23,093 nt of DNA from JBMTVN01 sp046047235 (GTDB lineage Bacteria > Verrucomicrobiota > Verrucomicrobiia > Limisphaerales > JAHDYP01). The notes beneath the pieces were generated by a model. It did not search any database and was not told the DNA's origin. It saw nothing but the letters and a program-made list of their open reading frames with translations. Where the stretch lies: assembly GCA_046047235.1 (NCBI GenBank), contig JBJOII010000098.1, positions 1 to 23,093 on the forward strand, in the 5' to 3' direction. The position numbers were made by a program, and so were the translations under genes. This document shows positions 7,434 to 15,881 of this stretch, piece after piece; position 1 is the first letter of the stretch, and the number at the start of each line of letters is the position of its first letter.

Positions 7434-8579
7434 TCAGGCAATCGCCGCCGCCAACCGCCCCGTGACCTTGTAGTCCTGAATCACGGTCTCCTCAGCCCCC
7501 CCCTTGAACATCCGAACCTTCGCCACATGAACCTCAGGCGTCTTGGTCGGAGAAAAGAGAATGTCGTCATGCGTCGCATTACGGGAAACCTTGAATTTGT
7601 CAGGCGTCAAATGCCCCCCCAGATGATCACTGCGCCCCGTAGCCACATGCACAGTGCCCCGAATCTTCTCATCCTGAATGTCACGCCCGGAAACGGGCAG
7701 GTCCTGCGTCCCGAAACCCAGCTCCCCAATCTCGCCAGTCACCGGATCGGAAGCCAGCTTTGCGTTGTGCTCGTCAACCGTAGCCGCATTGCCCTGAAGC
7801 AAAGTCGCCTTGTGAATCCGTCCACCAGCCACTTCCATAATCCCCAAGGTCCCGTCCTCATACTTCATCGGGAACCTGCCCTCCGCACCAGTTGGCACAA
7901 AATACACCTCCCCTGCCGGCAAATTCGCGACGTCGGGAGTCTTCCCGCGACAAAGCCCATGACTCTTCTGCGCCTCCTGCTGGTTGCACAACAGCTTCAG
8001 GGTCAGGTTCTGGCCAGCCACCACATAGTCGATTTCAAACGCATCCGCCTGAGTCAAAACCAACCGCAACTTCTCCGCCTCCGCACTCACCTCGTTGTAG
8101 TCCACCGCTAGCCCGGAACTCAAAATCACCTCGTTCAAACCGTGCAAGGTCGCACCTCGAAAACCAAACTGCTTGGCAAAAGCCGTCAACGGAGCCGTGG
8201 CCGAATACGTGGATATGCAAAGTATGAGGTCATACTTCTGATACACATCACTCTCCAGACTCACAGCCATCCCAGCCGGAGTCCACGCCGTGTCCGGCAG
8301 GTCCAAATTGCTGCCCCCAGTAAGCTTGTAGGCAAACATCTCGCCACCCTCCAAACCTAACTCGGCCATCCCCCCACCCTTTAACCCCTGGTAAAATACC
8401 TCATAAGCATGACGCTGAATGGTCAGATCCGGATTCTGCAGGAACCCGAAATCCTTGATCTGTTGCGGTTCGTCCAGATCAATCAAAATGGCAACCCTAG
8501 CCCCCGCCTCTGGCTCAAAGACGGTCCTCAACAAGCGTGACAAACTGAATGCAGGAAATTGACGCGTAGCAGAATCCAT
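7434..8579 (-). CDS. M29-like (COG2309, aminopeptidase T type) protein
   Basis: A 381-residue soluble protein resembling the COG2309/M29 metallo-aminopeptidases. The matching parts are NLPAGEVYFVPTGAEGRFP (219-237), then GELGFGTQ (285-292), then DEKIRGTVHVATGRS (303-317), GGHL (321-324) and THDDILF (336-342). Known M29 enzymes bind two metals through Glu, His and an HxD pair; candidates here are E286, H311, H337 and D339. The N-terminal half (1-200) is less recognisable. Peptidase activity is therefore plausible but not certain. The ATG at 8579 follows a 96-bp gap with an AT-rich patch near 8630-8655 that could hold a promoter; no clear boxes were found. Unlike its neighbours, a hand-counted line (8401-8460) has nearly equal C (15) and G (14), so codon use is less skewed. 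It heads a tight run with the methyltransferase and NhaC genes. Confidence 0.75.
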   Translation of the reverse strand: MDSATRQFPAFSLSRLLRTVFEPEAGARVAILIDLDEPQQIKDFGFLQNPDLTIQRHAYEVFYQGLKGGGMAELGLEGGEMFAYKLTGGSNLDLPDTAWTPAGMAVSLESDVYQKYDLILCISTYSATAPLTAFAKQFGFRGATLHGLNEVILSSGLAVDYNEVSAEAEKLRLVLTQADAFEIDYVVAGQNLTLKLLCNQQEAQKSHGLCRGKTPDVANLPAGEVYFVPTGAEGRFPMKYEDGTLGIMEVAGGRIHKATLLQGNAATVDEHNAKLASDPVTGEIGELGFGTQDLPVSGRDIQDEKIRGTVHVATGRSDHLGGHLTPDKFKVSRNATHDDILFSPTKTPEVHVAKVRMFKGGAEETVIQDYKVTGRLAAAIA

Positions 8580-8675
8580 AGGTCCGCCAAGGTTAGCGCA
8601 CCTTCCAGCGATGGCAACCCGCAGTGACTAAAATTCGTGTAAATATTGTCGCGATCCCTCCCGCCAGCACCCCCG

Positions 8676-9530
8676 TCATGCACCCGCCGCCAAACCCTCC
8701 ACAAACTCACGCGCAGACCGGATGTCCGCCACACGCTCATTCCCCGCCTCCCGCTCAATACAGAAATAGCCGGAAAAACCCGCCTCCTGCATGGTGCGGA
8801 AATACCCCTTCCAATCCACCTCCCCCGTTCCAAGCACCACTTCCTCACCCCACGTCCCCGCCATCTTGGTCAAGGTCGCGTCCTTCAAATGAGTCGACTT
8901 CACCCACGGCGAAACCAAACGCAACGCCTCCAATGGATCCCCGTTGTTATACAGAATCATGTTCGCCGGATCGAAGTTCACCGCCACGTTCGGCTCACCC
9001 AAATACTCCAAAAATGCCTTCAAATCCGGACCAGTCTCCTGCCCGGTCTCACAACCAAGGGTAATCCCCTCGGCCGCAAACAACCTCGCCACCTTCCGAA
9101 TCCGTTCCACCAGCTTCACAAAGGTCGGGTCAGACTCGTCATGCGGAACAAATCCCGCGTGGAACATCACAAACTTTAAACCCAAATCCCGCGCAATCTT
9201 CACGGTCGCCTGCAGATTCGACCAGTTCTCCTCCCACGTCCCATCCGGAACCAGCCCGCCCGTTATCCGTATGGATTCCAGACTCGTATAGTCCTCCCCC
9301 ACAGTCCGAAACATGCCGGAAACCACCTCAATCCCCTCCTGCTTGAACAAGGCCGGAGCCCCGCCCCACACCTCAGGCTGCTCCCGCAATGGATCCAGAT
9401 CCAGCTGCACCCGGCTCACCCCAATAGCCCTCAACTGCTCCACCAACTGCGCCGGTGACCCAGGCTGCAAAGACCAACTGCAAACCGCCAAACGACCCAT
9501 CACGTCCTTCATGAAATCTTGCTCACTCAT
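8676..9530 (-). CDS. TIM-barrel sugar phosphate isomerase/epimerase (AP endonuclease 2-like)
   Basis: A 284-residue soluble protein of the xylose isomerase-like TIM-barrel superfamily, whose members isomerise, epimerise or dehydrate sugars and related compounds. The barrel starts at AVCSWSL (15-21). Likely metal ligands are E161 (GCETGQET), D187 (NFDPANM), H214 (STHLKDA) and E259 (CIERE), an Glu-Asp-His-Glu set typical of the family; the motif GTGEVDW (234-240) is also characteristic. There is no signal peptide, so it should act in the cytoplasm. A strong Shine-Dalgarno sequence (9535-9543) supports the ATG at 9530. It lies 55 bp after the NagB-like gene, suggesting a shared role in sugar or amino-sugar metabolism. 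The exact substrate is unknown. Confidence 0.88.
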   Translation of the reverse strand: MSEQDFMKDVMGRLAVCSWSLQPGSPAQLVEQLRAIGVSRVQLDLDPLREQPEVWGGAPALFKQEGIEVVSGMFRTVGEDYTSLESIRITGGLVPDGTWEENWSNLQATVKIARDLGLKFVMFHAGFVPHDESDPTFVKLVERIRKVARLFAAEGITLGCETGQETGPDLKAFLEYLGEPNVAVNFDPANMILYNNGDPLEALRLVSPWVKSTHLKDATLTKMAGTWGEEVVLGTGEVDWKGYFRTMQEAGFSGYFCIEREAGNERVADIRSAREFVEGLAAGA

Positions 9531-9534
9531 GCAT

Positions 9535-9543
9535 CTCTCCTAA
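9535..9543 (-). promoter_or_regulatory. Ribosome binding site of the TIM-barrel gene
   Basis: The minus strand reads TTAGGAGAG, with AGGAG six bases before the ATG at 9530. It is the clearest Shine-Dalgarno site in the window and fixes this start. Confidence 0.75.
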
Positions 9544-9585
9544 CTGCTTTCTCGTTCACACTCAAAACATTCCCACCGCACCCAC

Positions 9586-10518
9586 TCAGTGCATCTCAAT
9601 CCCGCAACTACCCAGCCCGCCCCGATAATAGTTGAATTGCACGTTCGGATGATCCGCCAGCAAGGACATCGGAACCGCCGTGTCCACCAACCCCTTCGAT
9701 ATCATGAAGGCCGTCAGCCTCTGACCAAACGGATTGTCGTGCGTCCCCGCCTGCCAAATGGACACCTTCTCCGCCTTCCACGTCTCAACCGGCCCCACCG
9801 TCACCGCCTGCGTCGGCACCAACGAAATGTTGCCCCCACCACTCGTGCGCGCATTCTGCGCAATGGTCAGCGGATGTAAATCCACCACCCGAGTCGCCAG
9901 CTTGCGATAGTCAGCCGCCGGTAACGGTTCGCTCCGCGCCTTGCCCTTCCTCCTCGGCGGATCGTTAAACGCCCAGTGCTTCACATCCCCCTGCCCCCCC
10001 TGCATCACCGCACACCGCACCCCCGCATCCCAACTCGCCCGATACGGGCCCACCTCCGCCTTCGGAAAATGCAGGTTCGCATCCGACATCCGTAACCGCC
10101 GCTCAATCCGCCCAAAACATAACTCACGATCACAACGCTCAAAGGACAACGGATGACTTACTGGCACCTCCCTGCCATCCACCACCCATTCGTCCATCCC
10201 CCAAAAATGCCCCTCCCGCACATCCAACCCCAGCGCGTTCACCAAACGCGCCACCAACGGCAGCTGCTCCGTCGGCCCAATCGGACCACAAACACCCACA
10301 GGATTGTCCGCCGTACTCAGCCGCCACGCCTCAATATACTCCAGCGCCTCAGCCAAATAAAAATCCTCCAGGCTGTCATACATCACCACCCGAAACCCCG
10401 GACGCGATAATCGCTCCACATCGCGGACACGCAGGCGCGCCACCTCAGCAACCAAATCCTCGTTCAAGGTGGTGTAGTCCCACCAGTCCGGCGCAATGGC
10501 ACTCTGTTTTCTGGACAT
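9586..10518 (-). CDS. Divergent NagB-like sugar-phosphate isomerase/deaminase
   Basis: A 310-residue protein related to glucosamine-6-phosphate deaminase (NagB), which converts glucosamine-6-P to fructose-6-P and ammonia. Family-like parts are the phosphate-loop region VGVCGPIGPTEQLP (74-87), FWGMDEWV (105-112, matching the NagB 'NMDEY' segment with D109), HWAFNDPP (181-188, matching 'GHIAFNEP') and a C-terminal part around QAVTVGP and AVPMSLLADHPN. Compared with E. coli NagB, the D141 position appears to be V179 and E148 appears as D186, while H143 is kept as H181. These are hand alignments. It is also longer than NagB (about 266 residues), with an N-terminal extension of roughly 40 residues. 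It may act on a different sugar phosphate or not be a deaminase. It is divergent from the 10657 gene and heads the minus-strand run with the TIM-barrel gene. Confidence 0.75.
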   Translation of the reverse strand: MSRKQSAIAPDWWDYTTLNEDLVAEVARLRVRDVERLSRPGFRVVMYDSLEDFYLAEALEYIEAWRLSTADNPVGVCGPIGPTEQLPLVARLVNALGLDVREGHFWGMDEWVVDGREVPVSHPLSFERCDRELCFGRIERRLRMSDANLHFPKAEVGPYRASWDAGVRCAVMQGGQGDVKHWAFNDPPRRKGKARSEPLPAADYRKLATRVVDLHPLTIAQNARTSGGGNISLVPTQAVTVGPVETWKAEKVSIWQAGTHDNPFGQRLTAFMISKGLVDTAVPMSLLADHPNVQFNYYRGGLGSCGIEMH

Positions 10519-10532
10519 AAAGCTCAGGGAAA

Positions 10533-10548
10533 TCAGCCCGCATGCTGA
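10533..10548. promoter_or_regulatory. Short inverted repeat in a divergent promoter region
   Basis: TCAGC and GCTGA are separated by six bases (CCGCAT), 15 bp upstream of the NagB-like ATG and in the gap shared with the plus-strand gene. It could be an operator, but a 5-bp arm can occur by chance. Confidence 0.2.
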
Positions 10549-10656
10549 CCCAGCCCCAGCCCCCTAGTCAACCTGTTCCCCACCCCATGACTTCCAACCC
10601 GAACCATGCCATATTGTCTGAAGCCAACTGGAAACCCGGAAACGAAAGCCCACAAC

Positions 10657-11472
10657 ATGACGGTATCCAAAACCTGGCTAGCCTATCGGTTGCACCGCAC
10701 CACCCGCGCAGCCCGCAAGGCCATCGAGGATCTCTGCACCAAAGAAGGCCTCGCCCCGGGCGAAGCCCGCTACGGTGAACTCCCCTGCGAAGGCGGAACC
10801 TGCACCATCCATGTCGTCGCCAGCCGCGGCCATTCACCCCAGGCCATTACTCTCCTCGAAACCCATATCCTGCCCGCCGCAACCCAAAACCCAAACGATT
10901 GGCTCTTCCTCCTCGAATCCACCGAACCCCTCCCCGACCAACCCCTCGACGCCTGCTCCACTGCCCTCCACATCGCCCGCCAACTCCACATCGAAACCCC
11001 CGACAACCCATTCGTCTGCAATACCACCGAAACCACAATCCAAACCCTCACAAACCAACCCCCACCTCTTGGTATCACGGAACAAGACCTCCGCGCCGCA
11101 TGCTGCTACGATATCCTCCCCCACCGACGCGACCGCTCCCCCACCTCCAAATCACTCGCCACTAAACCTCTGCAGGAAGCCCCCGACTCCCGAAGGGAAG
11201 CCCTCCGACTCCTCCGCGAATTGAAATGGAACCTCCCGCTCGAAAACATGGAACAGCTCGTCCAACACGTGCTCGACCGAATCCACCACGAAAGCCCCTG
11301 GATTCTCGATGAATTCTACGACGCACAAATCCGCCCCCTGCTCACGGCCACCGCCCGCCAGCTCAACCGACAACACCTCAAAACCCTCCTCGAACGCCAC
11401 CCCATGCACCCCCACGTCCTCCTCATGACCCAACTCGATCACCTGCCCATCAAATGCCCCGAACCCCATTGA
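10657..11472 (+). CDS. Hypothetical protein, family not recognised
   Basis: I do not recognise this 271-residue protein. From the ATG at 10657 it begins MTVSKTWLAYRLHRTTRAARKAIEDL, likely helical and basic, followed by a Gly/Cys turn ELPCEGGTCTIHVVASRGHSP and a leucine-rich segment. The second half (about residues 130-265) is helix-rich with alternating charged and leucine residues (for example REALRLLRELKWNLPLENMEQLVQHVLDRIHHESPWILDEFYDAQIRPLL) of which only parts are shown as motif here: REALRLLRELKWN and WILDEFYDAQIRP. No signal peptide or membrane segment is evident. Codon use is strongly C-ending, like the other plus-strand genes, so it is probably a real gene. An in-frame ATG at 10606 would add 17 residues; 10657 is preferred because the conserved-looking part begins there, but no good Shine-Dalgarno sequence decides it. 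Confidence 0.65.
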   Translation: MTVSKTWLAYRLHRTTRAARKAIEDLCTKEGLAPGEARYGELPCEGGTCTIHVVASRGHSPQAITLLETHILPAATQNPNDWLFLLESTEPLPDQPLDACSTALHIARQLHIETPDNPFVCNTTETTIQTLTNQPPPLGITEQDLRAACCYDILPHRRDRSPTSKSLATKPLQEAPDSRREALRLLRELKWNLPLENMEQLVQHVLDRIHHESPWILDEFYDAQIRPLLTATARQLNRQHLKTLLERHPMHPHVLLMTQLDHLPIKCPEPH

Positions 11473-11486
11473 CCCCCGACGGAGTT

Positions 11487-11507
11487 TTCGGTGCTTCGGT
11501 GTTTCGG
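11487..11507. repeat. Short 8-bp tandem repeat downstream of the hypothetical gene
   Basis: TTCGGTGC, TTCGGTGT and a partial TTCGG follow each other directly, giving about 2.6 units, 15 bp after the stop of the plus-strand gene. It lies in the gap between two convergent genes. Confidence 0.6.
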
Positions 11508-11538
11508 AACAGACAACTGAGCACACCTCCGCGCTCCC

Positions 11539-11567
11539 CTCGCTCCCCCCGCACCTGGAGGGGCGAG
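11539..11567. terminator. Candidate hairpin between convergent genes
   Basis: CTCGC-T-CCC (11539-11547) can pair with GGGGCGAG (11560-11567), giving eight base pairs with one bulged T and a loop of about 12 bases. It lies between the ends of the hypothetical gene and the ABC exporter gene and may serve either strand. No T-tract follows on either side, so intrinsic termination is uncertain. Confidence 0.3.
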
Positions 11568-11602
11568 CTCCATTGCACCATCAGAACACCGTGTACCCGG
11601 CC

Positions 11603-13414
11603 CTACGAAAACTGAAACTGCAACTCCGCCAACCGCCGATACACCCCGCCCTCCCGTGAAGTAAGTTCCTCGTGCGTTCCCGCCTCCACCACCTGCCCAC
11701 CCACCAACACCAAAATCTTGTCCACATGCCTCACGGTCGCCAACCGATGCGCAATAATAAAGGTCGTTCTCCCCTCCATCAAATGCTCCAAACCCTCCTG
11801 TATCAGTCTCTCACTCTCTGAATCCAATGAACTGGTCGCCTCGTCCAAAATCAAAATCGCCGGGTCATTCAAAATCGCCCGCGCAATCGCAATCCGCTGA
11901 CGCTGCCCCCCCGACAACCTCACCCCACGATCGCCCACCAGCGTTTCATACCCCTCAGGAAACCCGGCAATAAACTCATGAGCATTGGCCCGCCTCGCCG
12001 CCGCCTCCACCTCCGCCCGACCCGCCCCCGGCCGCCCATAGGCAATGTTCTCCGCAATGCTACCCCCAAACAACAACACCTCCTGAGGCACCATCGACAT
12101 CTGACGCCGCAATGCCGACAACGGATACTCCCGCGCATCTCTCCCGTCCACCAACACCCGCCCACGCTGAGGATCATATAACCTCAGGATCAGGGAAATG
12201 AACGTCGACTTCCCGGAACCACTCGGCCCCACCAGCGCAATTCTCTGCCCCGGCCGCGCAACACAGCTCACCCCCCTCAACACCTCCACCTCCGCCCGAG
12301 CCGGATAATGAAATCCCACCCCATCCAGTTCCACCGCACCCCGCAACCGCCCCATACCCTCCTCCTCGCCGGGCGCCTGAAACGCATCCACCTCACCCGA
12401 CTCCCGCATCAACTCCCGCACCCGCTGCGTCGCACCCACGGTCTTCTGCACCTGACTATACAACTCCGCCGCCTGCCCCATCGCCCCGGCCACAAAAGTC
12501 GTATACAGGATAAACCGCGTCAGCCCGCCAAAACTAATCTCCCCCTCCTGCAACAACCTCGCCCCAGACCACAAAACCAACACCATCGTCCCGAATAACG
12601 CAAAGATCGCAAACGCAATGAACGCCGCCCGCAACCGCGCCCCACTCAAGGTCACCCCCAAAAACCGACGCAACCCCTCCCGATACCGCTCCAGCTCATA
12701 ATACTCGTTCGCAAACGACTTCACGTTCGCTATCCCCTGCAACGTCTCCTCCACAATGGTCGCCGTCTCCGCCAACCGATCCTGCGCCTCCCGGTAAATC
12801 CTCCTCGTCCGCCGGCCAAATAACACCGCCACCACGGTCAATACCGGCAAACTCACCAGCATCAACGCCGTCAACTTCAAGGAGGTCATCGCTATCAAAG
12901 CCACCCCGCCCACCAGCAAAGTCGCCTGCCGCACGCACTGCGGTAGAAAATGAATCAACGCATCCTCCAATTGCCCCAGATCAGCCGACAACCGACTCGC
13001 CAACTCCCCCACCCGCCTCCGCGAAAAAAAACTCATCGGCAAACCAATCAACCGGCCATACACGGATTGCCTCAAATCCACCAGACTCCGCTGCCCCACC
13101 GATGCAAAGGAATACGCATGAAAAAAGGAAAAACCCGCCTGCACCGCCAGCACCCCCAGTAAAACCAATGCCGCCCGGTCCACCGACCCAAATCCCAACC
13201 CGCCACTCCCCATAGCCGAATCCAAAATGCTCCCCGCCAAATACGGAAACGCCAGGCTCAATAAACTCGAAACCAACAACGCCACCAACCCCATCCCAAA
13301 ACGCACCCGATACGGCCGCACATACGCAAATAACTCCAACGCTTGCCCCAAGGATTCCCGATCCAAGGGAACCTTCGGAACATCAGCCTTTCCCTCGCCT
13401 GCTCGCCGCGACAT
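11603..13414 (-). CDS. ABC exporter half-transporter (fused membrane and ATPase domains)
   Basis: A 603-residue type IV (ABCB/MsbA-like) ABC exporter subunit that would work as a dimer in the inner membrane. Residues about 35-320 form the six-helix membrane domain. The ATPase domain has Walker A GPSGSGKST (396-404), Q-loop Q444, signature LSGGQ (500-504), Walker B ILILDEA (520-526) and H-loop H556 (AHRLAT). All catalytic residues are present, so it should be active. Family members export lipids, drugs, peptides or other compounds; the substrate cannot be told. It starts 36 bp after the heparinase-like gene stop, so the two may be cotranscribed, although a functional link is not obvious. A 13-base leader identical to the one before holB precedes the ATG. 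Confidence 0.95.
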   Translation of the reverse strand: MSRRAGEGKADVPKVPLDRESLGQALELFAYVRPYRVRFGMGLVALLVSSLLSLAFPYLAGSILDSAMGSGGLGFGSVDRAALVLLGVLAVQAGFSFFHAYSFASVGQRSLVDLRQSVYGRLIGLPMSFFSRRRVGELASRLSADLGQLEDALIHFLPQCVRQATLLVGGVALIAMTSLKLTALMLVSLPVLTVVAVLFGRRTRRIYREAQDRLAETATIVEETLQGIANVKSFANEYYELERYREGLRRFLGVTLSGARLRAAFIAFAIFALFGTMVLVLWSGARLLQEGEISFGGLTRFILYTTFVAGAMGQAAELYSQVQKTVGATQRVRELMRESGEVDAFQAPGEEEGMGRLRGAVELDGVGFHYPARAEVEVLRGVSCVARPGQRIALVGPSGSGKSTFISLILRLYDPQRGRVLVDGRDAREYPLSALRRQMSMVPQEVLLFGGSIAENIAYGRPGAGRAEVEAAARRANAHEFIAGFPEGYETLVGDRGVRLSGGQRQRIAIARAILNDPAILILDEATSSLDSESERLIQEGLEHLMEGRTTFIIAHRLATVRHVDKILVLVGGQVVEAGTHEELTSREGGVYRRLAELQFQFS

Positions 13415-13416
13415 CC

Positions 13417-13429
13417 CCCGCTTGTAACC
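13417..13429 (-). other. 13-nt leader shared with holB
   Basis: On the minus strand GGTTACAAGCGGG ends two bases before the exporter ATG at 13414, the same spacing as its copy before holB (1014-1026). No other copy was noticed at the gene starts in this window. Function unknown. Confidence 0.5.
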
Positions 13430-13450
13430 CAGACAGCCTCCAACACAACG

Positions 13451-15775
13451 CTAATCCCCCGACTGACGCACCGTCACCCAGCTCCGGCCCGAGTCATACT
13501 CCACCGCCTGCCCAACCCCGTTTAACCGAACCTGCCCCGGCTCCTCAGAGACCCGCACCCGAACCCGCATCCGCTCCTGCCCGCTCAACACCACCTCAAC
13601 TCCATCCTCACCAAAACCAAACACGCCATAGACCTTCGATAAGGAATCCAACCACACCTCCCCCCGCCGCCGCAGATAACTGCCACCAATCATCACCACC
13701 CGCTCCACCTCTCCCCCCTCCCCAGACGTCACCGCCAGCAAATACGCATCGGTCTCCCACCCCCCAGTCTCAACACAACTGTTCCGGTGCATCACCCGAC
13801 CATCTGCCTTCAGATTTAAAACGACTTTCGTCAGTCGCTGCCCTGTGCGAATCGTCACCCCAATCACATCCCCACTCTTCCACCGTTCCAAATCAGGAAC
13901 CGGAACAGAACCATCCCTCTCCCCATCCCCCAACGGCACAATCGCCGTCACAAACTTCTCATCCCGCACCGCCCTCCCTGTCCCCCAAGCCAAATACTCC
14001 ACCACGGTGTCAGGATCATGATCCTTCAACCCCTCCCGCTGTCCAAATCGCAGCCCCTCAGGAAACATCGGCACCACCACGGCACGCGATTGCCCACCGT
14101 TCTCCAGCAAAACCATCCCCCCGTCCACCTTCGCCTCGCCCTCGTAATGCAACAGCCACTCCAACTCCCCGGGCTCATGAACCCGAACGTCATCCACCAC
14201 CAACACCACCCCGTCCAGCCAAAGAAAATGCCGGAAGTTGCGCGAGAACTTCCAGGAGGTCGGCCCGGTCGCATCCGCCTGCACATACTTGACCCCCACC
14301 CCATCCAACAAATGATCCACCCGACCCGGAATCGCCACACCCCGGTCACCCCGCGCAACATCCTCCGGATTCTGCGCCTCCCCATCCACCACCACCACGT
14401 TGTGTGCACGACTCTGCCGGTAGTAAGCCGAATACTCCCGACGACTATACGAGCAATTCCCCGAATCAATGATCAAAGGCCTCCCCCCATGAAACAGAAC
14501 AAATGACCCGGCATCCGGATGCGCATGGTTCCATGAAAACCCACTCTTCACCGCCAGCAACGTGGCGTCGTCCTCCCACGTATCTCGCATCATCGCCCAC
14601 CCGATCTCCGGATACTGTATCGCCCCCCGCAGTTCGGGAACACCCCCAGACCAACGATCCACCCCACCCGCAACCAACGACACCGGATCCTCCAAACCCA
14701 AACCCGTCCGGTGCACATACCACTCATAACCCGAACCCCGAAAACCATTCGCCAACAGCAGGCGCATCGCCGGCCCTCCATCGCTCTGCAAACTCCCGTC
14801 ACCAAAGTTCACGGTCAGCCACCCCTGCGATGTCGGATAACCCGTGTGCAAAAAGAAATCCCCCGCCTTCGCCAACAACGCACTCTCCCCCTCCGGCCCC
14901 CGACCCATCGCAGTCACATACGCCAGCCGAAAGGTCAAATACTCCCTCAACGCATAGTCCGCATAGTTGACGCTCTCATAAAACGCCCCGCCCGGATCAA
15001 AATTCGGCCCCTTGTTCTGTAACCGATAACCGCCATATTCAAACCACTCGGGAAACCCCTCCACCACATCCTCCACCCACGCCGAAGCCCGCTCCTCGTC
15101 CGGCATGATAGCCAGCGCCGCACTACCCGCCATCGCCACACACACGCTCCACCAGTTGTGCCCCATGGAATCCAAAGCATGAATCCGCCGCTCCGGATCC
15201 AGCCAGTCCCCCAAAATCGGCCCTATCCCCAACCGCACCAGATCATCCACCACCCGACGACGCTCCTCCCCACTCAAGGTCTCCCGAATCGAATCGTAGC
15301 CCACCCCAAACCCAAAACAAAACCGCGCGGTGTTCAGCTCGGAATGCCACGGAGGATCCCACCCCGCATCACCCGCCCACCGCTGATACGTCCCGTAATG
15401 CAACATCGCCTCCTTCAACCGCACCGCATAACGCTCATCCCCCGTCAGACAATACGCCAATCCCAATACACTCCCCAGCTTCGCCATCTGCCCGCTCGGC
15501 CTCCCATAGTTCCCGTGCTGACCCGCCCCACTCTCCGCCTCCTCCCTCGCCACAAATTTCTCCCCCAACATCCGCTCCGCCCGCTTCACCAAGTCCTCCA
15601 CAGCTCTACCCACCACGGGATCCAAGGCAGCACGCCCTCGCAACCCCACCACCCGATCCCCCGTAAAAAATAAACGTGGCCCACCCACCGCCTCCACCCG
15701 CACCACCACCACACAAAACAACACCACCAGAAACACGCTCACCCGGCAGCCAGGCTTTCGGTCAGTCAAAGGCAT
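13451..15775 (-). CDS. Secreted heparinase II/III-family polysaccharide lyase-like protein
   Basis: A 774-residue exported protein. From the ATG at 15775 the N-terminus (MPLTDRKPGCRVSVFLVVLFCVVVVRVEA) contains a basic region and hydrophobic core typical of a signal peptide. The first half is an alpha/alpha-toroid-like region including MGHNWWSV (about 204-211) and NFDPGGAFYESVNYADYA (258-275). The second half carries the heparinase II/III signature NHAHPDAGSFVLFHGG (about 416-431) followed by QSRAHNVVVVDGEAQN (454-469), where the His and neighbouring residues are expected at the catalytic and metal sites. Family members cleave uronic-acid glycans such as heparin, alginate or ulvan-type polymers by beta-elimination; which one is unknown. 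The frame is open to 15859, but the site TAGGAA seven bases before 15775 and the signal peptide favour the shorter start. The ABC exporter gene follows 36 bp downstream. Confidence 0.88.
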   Translation of the reverse strand: MPLTDRKPGCRVSVFLVVLFCVVVVRVEAVGGPRLFFTGDRVVGLRGRAALDPVVGRAVEDLVKRAERMLGEKFVAREEAESGAGQHGNYGRPSGQMAKLGSVLGLAYCLTGDERYAVRLKEAMLHYGTYQRWAGDAGWDPPWHSELNTARFCFGFGVGYDSIRETLSGEERRRVVDDLVRLGIGPILGDWLDPERRIHALDSMGHNWWSVCVAMAGSAALAIMPDEERASAWVEDVVEGFPEWFEYGGYRLQNKGPNFDPGGAFYESVNYADYALREYLTFRLAYVTAMGRGPEGESALLAKAGDFFLHTGYPTSQGWLTVNFGDGSLQSDGGPAMRLLLANGFRGSGYEWYVHRTGLGLEDPVSLVAGGVDRWSGGVPELRGAIQYPEIGWAMMRDTWEDDATLLAVKSGFSWNHAHPDAGSFVLFHGGRPLIIDSGNCSYSRREYSAYYRQSRAHNVVVVDGEAQNPEDVARGDRGVAIPGRVDHLLDGVGVKYVQADATGPTSWKFSRNFRHFLWLDGVVLVVDDVRVHEPGELEWLLHYEGEAKVDGGMVLLENGGQSRAVVVPMFPEGLRFGQREGLKDHDPDTVVEYLAWGTGRAVRDEKFVTAIVPLGDGERDGSVPVPDLERWKSGDVIGVTIRTGQRLTKVVLNLKADGRVMHRNSCVETGGWETDAYLLAVTSGEGGEVERVVMIGGSYLRRRGEVWLDSLSKVYGVFGFGEDGVEVVLSGQERMRVRVRVSEEPGQVRLNGVGQAVEYDSGRSWVTVRQSGD

Positions 15776-15780
15776 GCCCG

Positions 15781-15786
15781 TTCCTA
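15781..15786 (-). promoter_or_regulatory. Ribosome binding site fixing the heparinase-like start
   Basis: TAGGAA on the minus strand lies five bases before the ATG at 15775. No comparable site precedes the longer in-frame starts at 15847-15859, so it supports the start that places the signal peptide at the N-terminus. Confidence 0.55.
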
Positions 15787-15881
15787 CCATACCCACCCAC
15801 CCCACACCAACCCCACACTCTCCCCGCTCACCGGCTCCCCTCCCACTGCGTTCCGCCACCGCTGAGCAAGCCCCACAAACC

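Noticed and set aside
7434..10518. Biosynthetic gene cluster built around the NagB-like, TIM-barrel and methyltransferase genes
   Set aside because: No core synthase, carrier protein or precursor peptide was seen, and the first two genes look like ordinary sugar metabolism, so only the tight three-gene run is put forward.
11551..11575. REP-like or mobile element fragment suggested by GGAGGGGCGAGCTCC
   Set aside because: No second copy or longer inverted structure was found in the window; only the local hairpin is reported.
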